This document shows positions 1-6,601 of a DNA stretch of 14,114 nt, piece by piece. Where the stretch lies: contig JBBIUJ010000087.1 of assembly GCA_037440345.1 (NCBI GenBank), forward strand, positions 1 to 14,114, read 5' to 3'. The stretch's first letter is position 1, and each line of letters begins with the position of its first letter. Origin of the DNA: CAINVV01 sp037440345. Its GTDB lineage: Bacteria > Bacteroidota > Bacteroidia > Bacteroidales > Prolixibacteraceae. The notes beneath the pieces are model-generated. The model did no database searches and was not told the DNA's origin. It was given only the letters and a program-made list of their open reading frames with translations. Both the position numbers and the translations under genes were made by a program.

Positions 1-864
1 CTGATCTATACCACCGACTTTTTTCCCCCTGTTTGCAGCGATGGGTACGAATTTGGGCAGATCGCTGCGGCCAATGCGTTGAGCGATGTCTATGCCATGG
101 GGGGAACACCTCTTCTGGTCTTGAACCTGATGATGTTCTCTGCAGCCAAGATGCCGCTCGAAGTTTTTGGGGAGATCATGCGGGGTGGTCACGACAAGGT
201 AGCCGAGGCAGGGGCACTTGTTCTCGGGGGCCATACCATCGAAGATTATCCGCCCAAGTTCGGATTGGCAGTGGTGGGAACCGTACCTCCCGGTAGGCTG
301 ATTACCAACTCGGGTGTCAGGGCGGGGGATTTGCTGATACTGACCAAACCGCTGGGATCAGGGGTGATCCTTGCCGGACAGCGAAACGGTATGACGGATG
401 AAGCAACCGTGCAAAAGGCACTGGACTATATGAAATTGCTGAACAAAAGCGGCGCTGATGTGATGCAGGCCTACAATTTGAAAGGGGCTACCGACATCAC
501 CGGATTTGGGCTATTGGGCCATGCAATGCGGATGGCCGAGGCCAGCAATGTAACGATCAGGATCGATTCGAAATTATTGCCACATTATCCCGAGGCATTG
601 TCCTTGCTGGAAGAGGGGTGCATCCCGGGAGCGGCATTCAGGAATCTGGAATTTGTGAAGGGGAGCACGGTCTTCGGAACCTCCCTCGAATATGAAAGAA
701 AGATGCTTTGCTGTGATGCCCAAACCTCCGGGGGATTGCTGATGGCAGTACCGGCAAAAATTGCGGATGAAGTGCTCGTGGCATTAAAAAACGCGGGCTT
801 GCCAGAGTCGGCGGTGATTGGGGAGGCGGTGCCGAAGAGTAATAGGAGCCTCTATTTGGATTAA
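1..864 (+). CDS. selD: Selenide, water dikinase SelD (5' end missing)
   Basis: SelD makes selenophosphate from selenide and ATP in the cytoplasm; this is the selenium donor for selenocysteine and selenouridine synthesis. The frame is open from base 1, so the true start lies upstream; 287 residues are present, while E. coli SelD has 347. Visible family motifs are TTDFF near residue 4, AAANALSDVYAMGG at 22-35 (phosphate-binding loop), GGHTIED at 76-82 followed by PKFGLAVVG, LTKPLGSG, ATDITGFGLLGHA and the C-terminal CDAQTSGG. The N-terminal Cys/Sec and Lys catalytic residues fall outside the window, so I cannot say whether this is a selenoprotein. The TTG at 79 is inside the conserved ALSDVYAMGG stretch and is not a plausible start. 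The gene converges with the small minus-strand gene ending at 970. Confidence 0.96.
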   Translation: MIYTTDFFPPVCSDGYEFGQIAAANALSDVYAMGGTPLLVLNLMMFSAAKMPLEVFGEIMRGGHDKVAEAGALVLGGHTIEDYPPKFGLAVVGTVPPGRLITNSGVRAGDLLILTKPLGSGVILAGQRNGMTDEATVQKALDYMKLLNKSGADVMQAYNLKGATDITGFGLLGHAMRMAEASNVTIRIDSKLLPHYPEALSLLEEGCIPGAAFRNLEFVKGSTVFGTSLEYERKMLCCDAQTSGGLLMAVPAKIADEVLVALKNAGLPESAVIGEAVPKSNRSLYLD

Positions 865-872
865 AATATTTT

Positions 873-954
873 ACCACGAAGGTCACAAAGGAAAACACAA
901 AGGACACAACGTAAAAGATAGTGTCCTTTGTGCGTACTTAGAGACCTTCGTGGT
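873..954. repeat. Nested inverted repeat, CACAAAGG-word type
   Basis: Outer arms 873-884 (ACCACGAAGGTC) and 943-954 are a perfect 12-bp inverted repeat. A second perfect 12-bp pair (CACAAAGGACAC) lies inside at 896-907 and 921-932. The left arm iterates an AAGG-containing word. The element sits between the convergent ends of selD and the small membrane protein gene, so its RNA hairpin could act as a bidirectional terminator, although no clear U-tract follows. It belongs to the same general class as the repeats at 3900, 4954, 6492, 11249 and 13272. Confidence 0.85.
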
Positions 955-969
955 GAATAACCGAGTTTT

Positions 970-1215
970 TTATTTCTTTTTCTTCCGTAGCATAAAGATG
1001 ACCCCGGCACCCAGAACCACTCCAAGAGCAACATAAATGGCGGTACTCGAACCGCTTTCAGTCTTCTCCTCTGCGGCGTCATAGAAGACGGGTTTGGCGG
1101 CTTTGTCGGCGTTGATGGTGTCTTTTTGTGCTTTGGCTTGCTGGGCCAATGCGACTCCTGCGATGTTCAGCATCAGGACAAATGCCAATGCCAAACGGAT
1201 GATGGATTTTTTCAT
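970..1215 (-). CDS. Small exported membrane protein, 81 aa, unknown function
   Basis: No family recognised. The ATG at 1215 is chosen because it opens a textbook signal peptide: MKKS, a hydrophobic core and an ALA cleavage site before QQAKAQ. A longer in-frame start at 1257 would add 14 polar residues ahead of it. The mature part is short and polar (about residues 24-55, Lys/Asp/Ala-rich). A C-terminal hydrophobic segment (AIYVALGVVLGAGVIFML) follows and ends in RKKKK, which predicts a type I single-pass protein with a short extracytoplasmic loop and a basic cytoplasmic tail. The shape resembles a C-terminal sorting signal, but there is no LPXTG or PEP motif. The gene converges with selD; the upstream side is repeat-rich. 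Confidence 0.68.
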   Translation of the reverse strand: MKKSIIRLALAFVLMLNIAGVALAQQAKAQKDTINADKAAKPVFYDAAEEKTESGSSTAIYVALGVVLGAGVIFMLRKKKK

Positions 1216-1270
1216 TTTGGTAATTTTATGTTTGTTTATATCTAATCGATCTCTCAATTTTCAATATTTT

Positions 1271-1377
1271 TTCCTTCCGTCCGAAATAATCATTTATTCT
1301 CTTTTCAAAATGCTTTCGCGGACGGTGAACTCCCTGCACTCGCAACCCCGGGTTCCGCTCTGCTCCACCCGGGGCTA
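1271..1377. repeat. Direct repeat copy A (107 bp)
   Basis: This segment recurs at 1471-1577 with three mismatches (1274/1474 c/t, 1350/1550 g/a, 1361/1561 t/c). It contains a perfect 8-bp hairpin stem, CCCCGGGT (1346-1353) against ACCCGGGG (1367-1374), with a 13-nt loop. It lies in the gene-free gap 1216-1745. The hairpin-bearing unit resembles REP-type intergenic repeats; I see no transposase nearby. Confidence 0.9.
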
Positions 1378-1387
1378 TTGACATTTA

Positions 1388-1400
1388 ACCACTTCGTGGT
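1388..1400. repeat. Small hairpin between the direct repeats
   Basis: ACCAC-TTC-GTGGT forms a 5-bp stem with a 3-nt loop immediately after copy A of the direct repeat. The stretch 1401-1470 to copy B is pyrimidine-leaning and holds no gene that I can support. Confidence 0.5.
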
Positions 1401-1470
1401 AAAACCCCAGAATTGGTGAAATACAAAGTTTTCCGTTCGCTCTTTCTCCTCATCCTTCTTCCGTCATTCG

Positions 1471-1577
1471 TTCTTTCCGTCCGAAATAATCATTTATTCT
1501 CTTTTCAAAATGCTTTCGCGGACGGTGAACTCCCTGCACTCGCAACCCCAGGTTCCGCTCCGCTCCACCCGGGGCTA
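1471..1577. repeat. Direct repeat copy B (107 bp)
   Basis: Second copy of the 1271-1377 unit, displaced by exactly 200 bp. Its hairpin stem carries one change (CCCCAGGT at 1546-1553 against ACCCGGGG at 1567-1574), which a G-U pair would tolerate if the minus strand were transcribed. After the repeat, GCCGC (1586-1590) and GCGGC (1597-1601) form another short hairpin, absent after copy A. Confidence 0.9.
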
Positions 1578-1745
1578 CCATATGCGCCGCCGCTATGCGG
1601 CTGGATTCCTGCAATGCTATCATAATGGTCGAAAAATCCATTATTGAAGAAAATGTATCCTTCACATTTTCTCACCTTCTCATTTTCCCCGTTTCTTTCT
1701 CCCTGTCCTTTCGTCCCAGTCGTCCCCTTCGTCCCAGTCCCTCCG
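1578..1745. other. Gene-free, strand-biased tail of the repeat gap
   Basis: Together with the direct repeats this completes the gap 1216-1745. From about 1661 the plus strand is strongly pyrimidine-rich. Near 1700-1740 it iterates a CGTCCCAGT/CGTCCCC word, so the minus strand reads as GGGACGA-type units directly downstream of the GT-C gene's TGA. The reading frames that cross it are low-complexity and look like no protein. I see no gene here. Confidence 0.5.
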
Positions 1746-3845
1746 TCATTCCCCGGCCAATTCATCGTACTTCTTCGCCACTTCAGGATCACTAACCCGG
1801 TAACTGTCGGCCAATGCGGCGTAGGCAGCCTTGAATCCGGGATTCATCGTCAGACAGGATTTCAGCAGTGCACGCGCCTCTTTCAACTCCCTCCTTTCAA
1901 CAAGGATTTTTGCCAGTGGCGTATAGGCATCGAAATATTTCCGGTTGAGGCCGATCACCTGTTTGTACAAGGTAGCCGCCTTCTCCTTCTCCCCGTTTTC
2001 GGCATAAATATTCGCCTGAAACATCAGGATCTGCTCACTTTCCGGATTGATCTCCAACCCTTTTTGCAGGAGCGACATCGCTTTCTCTTTGTCGCCCATG
2101 CCGTAGCAGACCGTCGCAAAATTAAAAAAGATTAGTTCATCCTGACAATCTTTTTTCACGGCTTCTTCAAAATATTTGACAGATTCATCGGGATGCTGCT
2201 GTTGAAAGGCCCTGAAACCCAGAAAATCCTCCTTACTTTCCCGCCTGACCACCGCACAAATCGGGATGTCATCGGCATAGACGATTTTGATGGAATTTTT
2301 CGGAGGCCACATTTTGTTTTTCAGCATGACCGGGGAGATGTAGCTGTTGGCGACAATGTAATAATCCCAGTCGTGCTGACTTCGTTCGTTCCAGGGGTAA
2401 TATTTGACATCCAGCTTTTTCTCATTTCGGAAAAACCAGTCGGCCGGGAAGTTGGTGGCCACTTTCAGGCTATCGCCGGGATGGTTGGTATTCAGGTATT
2501 TGATCAGCCATTCAGACCCTGCGCGGATGGAATGGTAGTAATAATCGGTTTCGTATTTTCCGTAGGCGCCTTTCAATCCACCGGTTAACTGATTGTAATA
2601 GAGGTAATAATAGGGGTGGTTCCTTACCAGGAAGCTGAGGGGATGAATGGCCAGCAACAAAACTACCGTGATGACCAATCCGCGAACCAGTTTCGATTTG
2701 AAATAGTTGAGCAGGCGCCAGAGTCCGATTGCTGCCAATACAACCATGCCGGGATAGACAAACAGGAAGTGTCGCCAGGAGCCGTAAAGATTGGATCTTT
2801 CATAAATAACAAAGAGGATCGGGAAGAGGATGGTGAAGATCAGGAAGCCATATTTGAGCCAGTTTTGCTTCAGCACTTTCCCGGGTACGGTAAAAAAGGC
2901 AAGGATTCCGGCCCAGAGCAAAAGTGGTATGGTGATCAGCATCAATTTGGGAAGGTAGTACCATGGCATCCAGTCGGACCACTCGAGCCGTCCCTCGAAA
3001 ATCTGGCGAATGGTGGTGGGGAATTGCGTCATGACATTGTACGATTTCCAGAAACCGGTGATTGGATTGAGCAAAACGTAGGGCCAGAGCAGGATCCCCA
3101 GCAGGTAGGAGATAAGGAGGATAGCGGCGATCCACGATAGTTTATTTTTGAGCGTACCAATGTTTATTTTGGCAGTTTCCCGGTAGGTTTTGAACTCAAG
3201 AATTATTGTGAAAAGCAGCAGGTAGCAGATAAGCAGCAATCCGCCGGGACGAATGCTGATGCAGAAAGCAATAGATAAAATGAGGGGAATGGCGTTTTTC
3301 CAGTTCCTCTTTTCCGCGAAGAGCCATCGTAAAAGGAAGAGGGTACCTGCGAGGTAGGCAAGTGCAAAGGGGATGTCTTTGAGGTTGTTCTGCGCGTGTC
3401 CCAGAAAAGTTGGAGAGAGGGCGAAGAGGAAGAGCGTGAGGATTCCGGCGCCGTACCCGGAAAGCCAAACCGCCAGAAATCCCGCCAGAACGATACAGAG
3501 CCAGGCGGCCAGGCCGTTCATCTGGTGCCGGAAGGTGTAAATGTCGTCGATGTCGAACCAGCGGATCAGGATGGTGGTGAGGTTGTCGAAAGATTGACCG
3601 TAGTATTTGAGGTGGGAAGTTGGCGTATCGAGGGCACTTTGGTCGGTGCCGCCGGTAGCGAAATAGTTGTAGACTTTTTCGGATTGCCGGAAGTGAACCT
3701 CCTCATCGCCCGAGATGCCTGCCTCTTTGCTGCCCATCAGGATAAAAACCAGCAGCAACCCGGCGCAGATGTCGAAAATCCCTCTGGCAATTTTGTCTTT
3801 GCCGGTATTGGGGCGGTAGATGATGTGGTTGATGGGTGGTGGCAT
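1746..3845 (-). CDS. GT-C type membrane glycosyltransferase (GT39/PMT-like) with C-terminal TPRs
   Basis: A 699-residue polytopic protein expected to transfer sugar from a polyprenyl-phosphate carrier onto an acceptor on the outer face of the cytoplasmic membrane. After a first membrane segment (about 22-38) comes the acidic loop motif GDEEVHF (46-52), typical of GT-C catalytic loops. SPTFLGHAQNNLKDIPFA follows (144-161), resembling the second conserved loop of PMT/GT39-like enzymes. About ten hydrophobic segments follow up to residue 405. The region from about 405 to 540 is soluble, and from about 543 to 690 there are roughly four TPR units (for example around 548-567, 570-601, 604-635, 638-669), probably for protein contacts or acceptor recognition. 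The acceptor is unknown. It is probably expressed with the upstream GT2 gene (70 bp from that gene's stop codon at 4002 to its own start is replaced by a repeat of about 107 bp). Confidence 0.85.
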   Translation of the reverse strand: MPPPINHIIYRPNTGKDKIARGIFDICAGLLLVFILMGSKEAGISGDEEVHFRQSEKVYNYFATGGTDQSALDTPTSHLKYYGQSFDNLTTILIRWFDIDDIYTFRHQMNGLAAWLCIVLAGFLAVWLSGYGAGILTLFLFALSPTFLGHAQNNLKDIPFALAYLAGTLFLLRWLFAEKRNWKNAIPLILSIAFCISIRPGGLLLICYLLLFTIILEFKTYRETAKINIGTLKNKLSWIAAILLISYLLGILLWPYVLLNPITGFWKSYNVMTQFPTTIRQIFEGRLEWSDWMPWYYLPKLMLITIPLLLWAGILAFFTVPGKVLKQNWLKYGFLIFTILFPILFVIYERSNLYGSWRHFLFVYPGMVVLAAIGLWRLLNYFKSKLVRGLVITVVLLLAIHPLSFLVRNHPYYYLYYNQLTGGLKGAYGKYETDYYYHSIRAGSEWLIKYLNTNHPGDSLKVATNFPADWFFRNEKKLDVKYYPWNERSQHDWDYYIVANSYISPVMLKNKMWPPKNSIKIVYADDIPICAVVRRESKEDFLGFRAFQQQHPDESVKYFEEAVKKDCQDELIFFNFATVCYGMGDKEKAMSLLQKGLEINPESEQILMFQANIYAENGEKEKAATLYKQVIGLNRKYFDAYTPLAKILVERRELKEARALLKSCLTMNPGFKAAYAALADSYRVSDPEVAKKYDELAGE

Positions 3846-3863
3846 CCGGTGATTTTATATATC

Positions 3864-3871
3864 CAAATGTA
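3864..3871 (-). promoter_or_regulatory. Candidate -7 box for the GT-C gene
   Basis: Read on the minus strand this is TACATTTG, an exact fit to the Bacteroidetes -7 consensus TAnnTTTG. It lies 18 nt upstream of the ATG at 3845. There is no good -33 TTTG at 19-21 nt further upstream, so support is partial. If real, the GT-C gene has its own start site in addition to any read-through from the GT2 gene. Confidence 0.3.
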
Positions 3872-3899
3872 TTGAATTTCGTGGATTTAGCACCTATCA

Positions 3900-4006
3900 T
3901 TTAACCACAAAGGACCCGAAGGATGCACGAAGGACACAAAATTATATTCTTGATTTTTTTACTTCGCGGCCTATGTGTTTTTTACGTCGTGACCTTTGTG
4001 GTTAAA
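3900..4006. repeat. Inverted repeat, CACAAAGG-word type, between the glycosyltransferase genes
   Basis: A perfect 14-bp inverted pair, TTTAACCACAAAGG at 3900-3913 and its complement at 3993-4006, encloses about 80 bp. The left arm continues with AAGG words spaced about 10-11 nt apart; the right arm is a looser complement. The right arm overlaps the TAA stop (4002-4004) and the penultimate codon of the GT2 gene, so the element forms the end of that reading frame. Confidence 0.85.
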
Positions 4007-4931
4007 CCTTCGGCTCCTCTTCATGGATTTTGCGGATGAAGTAGATTGGCCGGTTTTGGGATTCCTTGTAAATGCGAAAGACATATTCGCCCACGATGCC
4101 GAGAAAGATGAGCTGTATGGAGCCCAGGAAATAGATGCTCAACAACGTGGATGACCATCCGAGGACAGCCAGGCCCAGGATCTTTTCTACCAGTACATAA
4201 ATTCCTGCCAACAGAAAGACGATGGTGCCAACCGAGCCGAGCCAGAGACACAACCGGATGGGAAACCTGGAAAATGAGAAGATGGCATCGGTGGCTAGGG
4301 CAAATAGTTTGGATAGGCTCATCTTGGGTTCGCCATGCGCCCTGTCATCACGGATGTAATCGACAGTTCCCTGGTTGAAACCGATGAATGAGCGGAGTCC
4401 GGGCATGTACCTTACCTTCTCTTTCAGGGAGAGCAGGGCCTGAAGCGCCTCACGCGTCATCATCGAAAAGTTGCCCGCATTCTCCATGTTTTCGAGTCCG
4501 GCGATATTTTTGAAAAGCAAATGGAAGAGGAAAGTATAAAAAGTTCGGTGGTTTTTTCCTTTTCGTCCGGTCCTTTTCCCGCTGACGATGTCGTATCCAT
4601 CCTTTGTAATTTTGGTATACATCTCTGCCAGAAGCTCAGGCGGGTCCTGCAGGTCGCCATCCATCATGGCTACGATATCTCCGGTTGCGTGTTCAAGTCC
4701 GGCAGTGAAGGCTGCCTGGTGACCGAAATTTTTAGAGAGGGAGATGATTTTGATTTTTTTGTTCTGCAGGCGGTGTTTCAAAAGCTGTTCCACGGTCGTG
4801 TCTGTGCTCCCATCGTCGACAAAGAGCAGTTCGTAGTCGCCGGCAAAAGTTTTTACGGCGGCAACGACCCGTGCAACCAGATCGTCGATCAGGGGCGCTT
4901 CGTTGAAGACTGGGATGATGAGGCTAAACAT
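4002..4931 (-). CDS. GT2 polyprenyl-phosphate glycosyltransferase (GtrB/DPM1-like)
   Basis: Family 2 glycosyltransferase of 309 residues, predicted to move a sugar from a nucleotide donor to undecaprenyl phosphate at the cytoplasmic membrane face. Motifs: N-terminal SLIIPVFNEA (3-12), VDDGSTD (38-44), SKNFGHQAAFTAGL (66-79) and the metal-binding DGDLQDPPE (91-99). An acceptor-side basic segment RDDRAHGEPKMSLSKL (194-209) corresponds to the R-x-x-R-x-x-G-x-S-K region of GtrB/ArnC relatives. Two membrane helices (about 224-248 and 262-284) and the typical GEYVFRIYKE-type tail end the protein. Length and layout match the family; the sugar cannot be read from sequence. It lies upstream of the GT-C enzyme, which would use such a lipid-linked donor. 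Confidence 0.93.
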   Translation of the reverse strand: MFSLIIPVFNEAPLIDDLVARVVAAVKTFAGDYELLFVDDGSTDTTVEQLLKHRLQNKKIKIISLSKNFGHQAAFTAGLEHATGDIVAMMDGDLQDPPELLAEMYTKITKDGYDIVSGKRTGRKGKNHRTFYTFLFHLLFKNIAGLENMENAGNFSMMTREALQALLSLKEKVRYMPGLRSFIGFNQGTVDYIRDDRAHGEPKMSLSKLFALATDAIFSFSRFPIRLCLWLGSVGTIVFLLAGIYVLVEKILGLAVLGWSSTLLSIYFLGSIQLIFLGIVGEYVFRIYKESQNRPIYFIRKIHEEEPKV

Positions 4932-4953
4932 CTTGATTCGTGTTTGTTAAAAA

Positions 4954-5223
4954 TTACACAGAGTTGCACAGAGAAGCACAGAGTTACACAGAGAAACAAA
5001 TTTAGAAATATAAGAGAGGAATTGGAGATTTGTTCTACCATATTTTCGATAGAAACCTTGGTGAAAACAATCCTCTCGAAAATACTTAACCTCTTATGTA
5101 ACTCTATTATTTCACGCAAAGGCCGCCAAGAAAAACCGCAAAGTAACGCAAAGCCCAAATGCCTCGATTAGCCCATTATTTTCCTCTGTGAAACTCTGTG
5201 CTTCTCTGTGAAACTCTGTGTAA
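4954..5223. repeat. Long-spacer inverted repeat, CACAGAG-word type
   Basis: Arms of 40 bp at 4954-4993 and 5184-5223 match at 38 positions. Each arm is four tandem 10-nt units built on CACAGAG (left) or CTCTGTG (right). The 190-bp spacer is AT-rich and contains CGCAAAG/CGCCAAG words at 5115, 5124, 5137 and 5147. On the minus strand the spacer encodes a short frame with IIELHKRL, reminiscent of the small GxxExxY-type proteins, but it is only a fragment. This element fills the 306-bp gap between the ThuA and GT2 genes. Confidence 0.9.
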
Positions 5224-5237
5224 TAATTGTTTATAGC

Positions 5238-6455
5238 TCAAATTTTGCGCGGCCCTTTCATTCGCTCCAATGTAAAGGATGCCGCCTCTTTCAATTCCTC
5301 GTTTTTGAGAAGTTCCTGAACGGCCGGGATACAATAGTCTGAGCCCATCCAGGCCAGTTCTTTCAGGATCAGTTTTTTCCCTTCAACAGTTGCCCCTTTC
5401 TCCTTCAGGATGCTGACCATCTGTTTTTCCAGATCAAGCAAGGCGGCAGGATCGGCGCTTACCTTGCGGATTCTGGCCTGCAGGTCGGTCAGGTATTTGG
5501 TGCTTTTGTCGATGGTGTAGGTAGAGATTTTATCCAGATCCTCCGATAGGGTTACCTCCTTATACTCCGGTCTGGAGACTGAACCTGCCACATTGGGGAA
5601 ATCGATTGGGATTGCCTGTGTCACATTTCCGCATGCAGCCCATTCGGCGCCGCGTTGGAGTGTCACAATAAATCCGACACATTCGGTGGCAGGATGGGTA
5701 GCGTCCTTGCCAACATGTCCCATCGCAGTGTGGAAAATCCGTCCTTTGCCATAAGTGATGGTCATCAACATCGGCTCATCGCGCCCTGTCCCTCTTTTGG
5801 CGGTATCCGCGTAGGCAGTGGCAAGGATTTCCATGTTTTTGGCAGGACCGCGAAGGGTGCTGTACAATTCATCTTTTCCATGCATCCATGCTACCGGAAG
5901 TCCCTTCAGGATGGGATGGTCTGCTTTTCTGGCCCTAACCAGGTATTCGTGCTGCGGACCGTGAGAGCCTGCACCGCCTTTTGCTGTATCGATCACCAAT
6001 TGATTCTTGCGGTAATAGACATAAGGACCGTCTTTCTCGCTGCGTTTGTTCCAGCCACCGAGCCCGATGATTTCGTTGTACTCTTTCCAGTCGGGGAAGG
6101 AGTTATCGGCCTCGTGGTAGATTACGACGCCACCACCGTTCTTCACGTACTCCAGGAAGGCGGTTTTGGTAGCTTCCGGCCAGGAGTCACCGTTGTAATC
6201 CATCACCACGATGGAGTACTTGCTGAAATTGGGATGAAAATTGCTCATGTCACCCTTCTCTTTCGGGGTCTGGGCAATGTCGGTGGAAAAGAGTTTGGTC
6301 TGATCCAATATGGTTTTTAGAATAGGGGCGGAGGCCTGCCAGTTGTGGTTACTCTGTCCGGTAACGATCAGCGCCCTATAGGCCCTGTTCTCCTGGCACG
6401 ACTGGAGGAAGAAAAATCCTGCAAGCAGCAGGAGAAGCGAATATCTTTTTTTCAT
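5238..6455 (-). CDS. ThuA-domain lipoprotein with C-terminal helical extension
   Basis: Predicted outer- or inner-membrane-anchored lipoprotein of 405 residues. The signal peptide ends in a lipobox, FLQSC, with Cys20 as the lipidated residue. Residues about 26-275 form a ThuA-like fold (class I glutamine amidotransferase-like): RALIVTGQSNHNW (27-39), a GGGVVIYHEADNSF strand-turn (107-120), DHPILKGLP (179-187), DELYS (195-199) and GKGRIFHTAMGH (236-247). The C-terminal 100 residues are helical and end in a HEAT-like segment. ThuA is named from the trehalose-utilisation locus of Sinorhizobium, where it works with the Gfo/Idh/MocA protein ThuB on 3-keto-sugars. Two Gfo/Idh/MocA genes lie just upstream here, which supports a sugar role (inference). 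CACAGAG inverted repeats flank the gene on both sides. Confidence 0.9.
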   Translation of the reverse strand: MKKRYSLLLLLAGFFFLQSCQENRAYRALIVTGQSNHNWQASAPILKTILDQTKLFSTDIAQTPKEKGDMSNFHPNFSKYSIVVMDYNGDSWPEATKTAFLEYVKNGGGVVIYHEADNSFPDWKEYNEIIGLGGWNKRSEKDGPYVYYRKNQLVIDTAKGGAGSHGPQHEYLVRARKADHPILKGLPVAWMHGKDELYSTLRGPAKNMEILATAYADTAKRGTGRDEPMLMTITYGKGRIFHTAMGHVGKDATHPATECVGFIVTLQRGAEWAACGNVTQAIPIDFPNVAGSVSRPEYKEVTLSEDLDKISTYTIDKSTKYLTDLQARIRKVSADPAALLDLEKQMVSILKEKGATVEGKKLILKELAWMGSDYCIPAVQELLKNEELKEAASFTLERMKGPRKI

Positions 6456-6472
6456 TTTGTATATTAACTTGA

Positions 6473-6484
6473 TTTGTGTTTTAA
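6473..6484 (-). promoter_or_regulatory. Recurring leader word TTAAAACACAAA (ThuA gene)
   Basis: On the minus strand the 12-mer TTAAAACACAAA lies 17 nt before the ThuA ATG. The identical 12-mer precedes the cytochrome-SUMF1 gene (10993-11004) and the DUF1349-like gene (12062-12073). Role unknown; an A-rich translation-initiation or transcript 5' element is possible. Confidence 0.35.
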
Positions 6485-6491
6485 ATAGTTC

Positions 6492-6589
6492 TTACACAGA
6501 GATCCACAGAGAAGTCACAGAGTTGCACAGAGAAAAATGGTTTTTAAACTCTGTGGTCCTCTGTGATTCCTCCGTGAAGCTCTGTGTAA
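6492..6589. repeat. Inverted repeat, CACAGAG-word type, upstream of the ThuA gene
   Basis: Left arm 6492-6532 has four CACAGAG units at 10-11-nt spacing; right arm 6549-6589 has the complementary CTCTGTG-type units, one changed to CTCCGTG. The 16-bp spacer makes this a compact hairpin. It is the same word family as 4954-5223, so the ThuA gene lies between two related elements. It also lies in the 146-bp gap downstream of the Gfo/Idh/MocA gene, where it could attenuate read-through. Confidence 0.88.
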
Positions 6590-6601
6590 TATTTCCATGA
6601 C

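Noticed and set aside
79..864. selD starting at TTG 79
   Set aside because: The frame is open to base 1 and encodes conserved SelD residues (TTDFF, AAANALSD) before 79, so the gene is truncated by the window rather than started there.
1094..1792. Several short frames on both strands across the repeat gap
   Set aside because: They translate the direct repeats and the polypyrimidine tract. The two plus-strand frames share peptides only because the DNA is duplicated.
4889..5158. 89-aa minus-strand frame across the repeat spacer as a gene
   Set aside because: It overlaps the start of the GT2 gene and translates the CACAGAG units. At most a fragment of an older gene is present, and that is reported as a finding only.
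4521..5171. 216-aa open frame on the plus strand
   Set aside because: Runs from inside the antisense of the GT2 gene into the CACAGAG repeat, where it only translates repeat words; no coding signal.
4954..5223. CRISPR array reading of the CACAGAG units
   Set aside because: Units are 10 nt with no unique spacers between them, are arranged as inverted arms, and there are no cas genes.
5655..6320. 221-aa open frame on the plus strand
   Set aside because: Antisense to the ThuA lipoprotein gene, whose lipobox and domain motifs are convincing.
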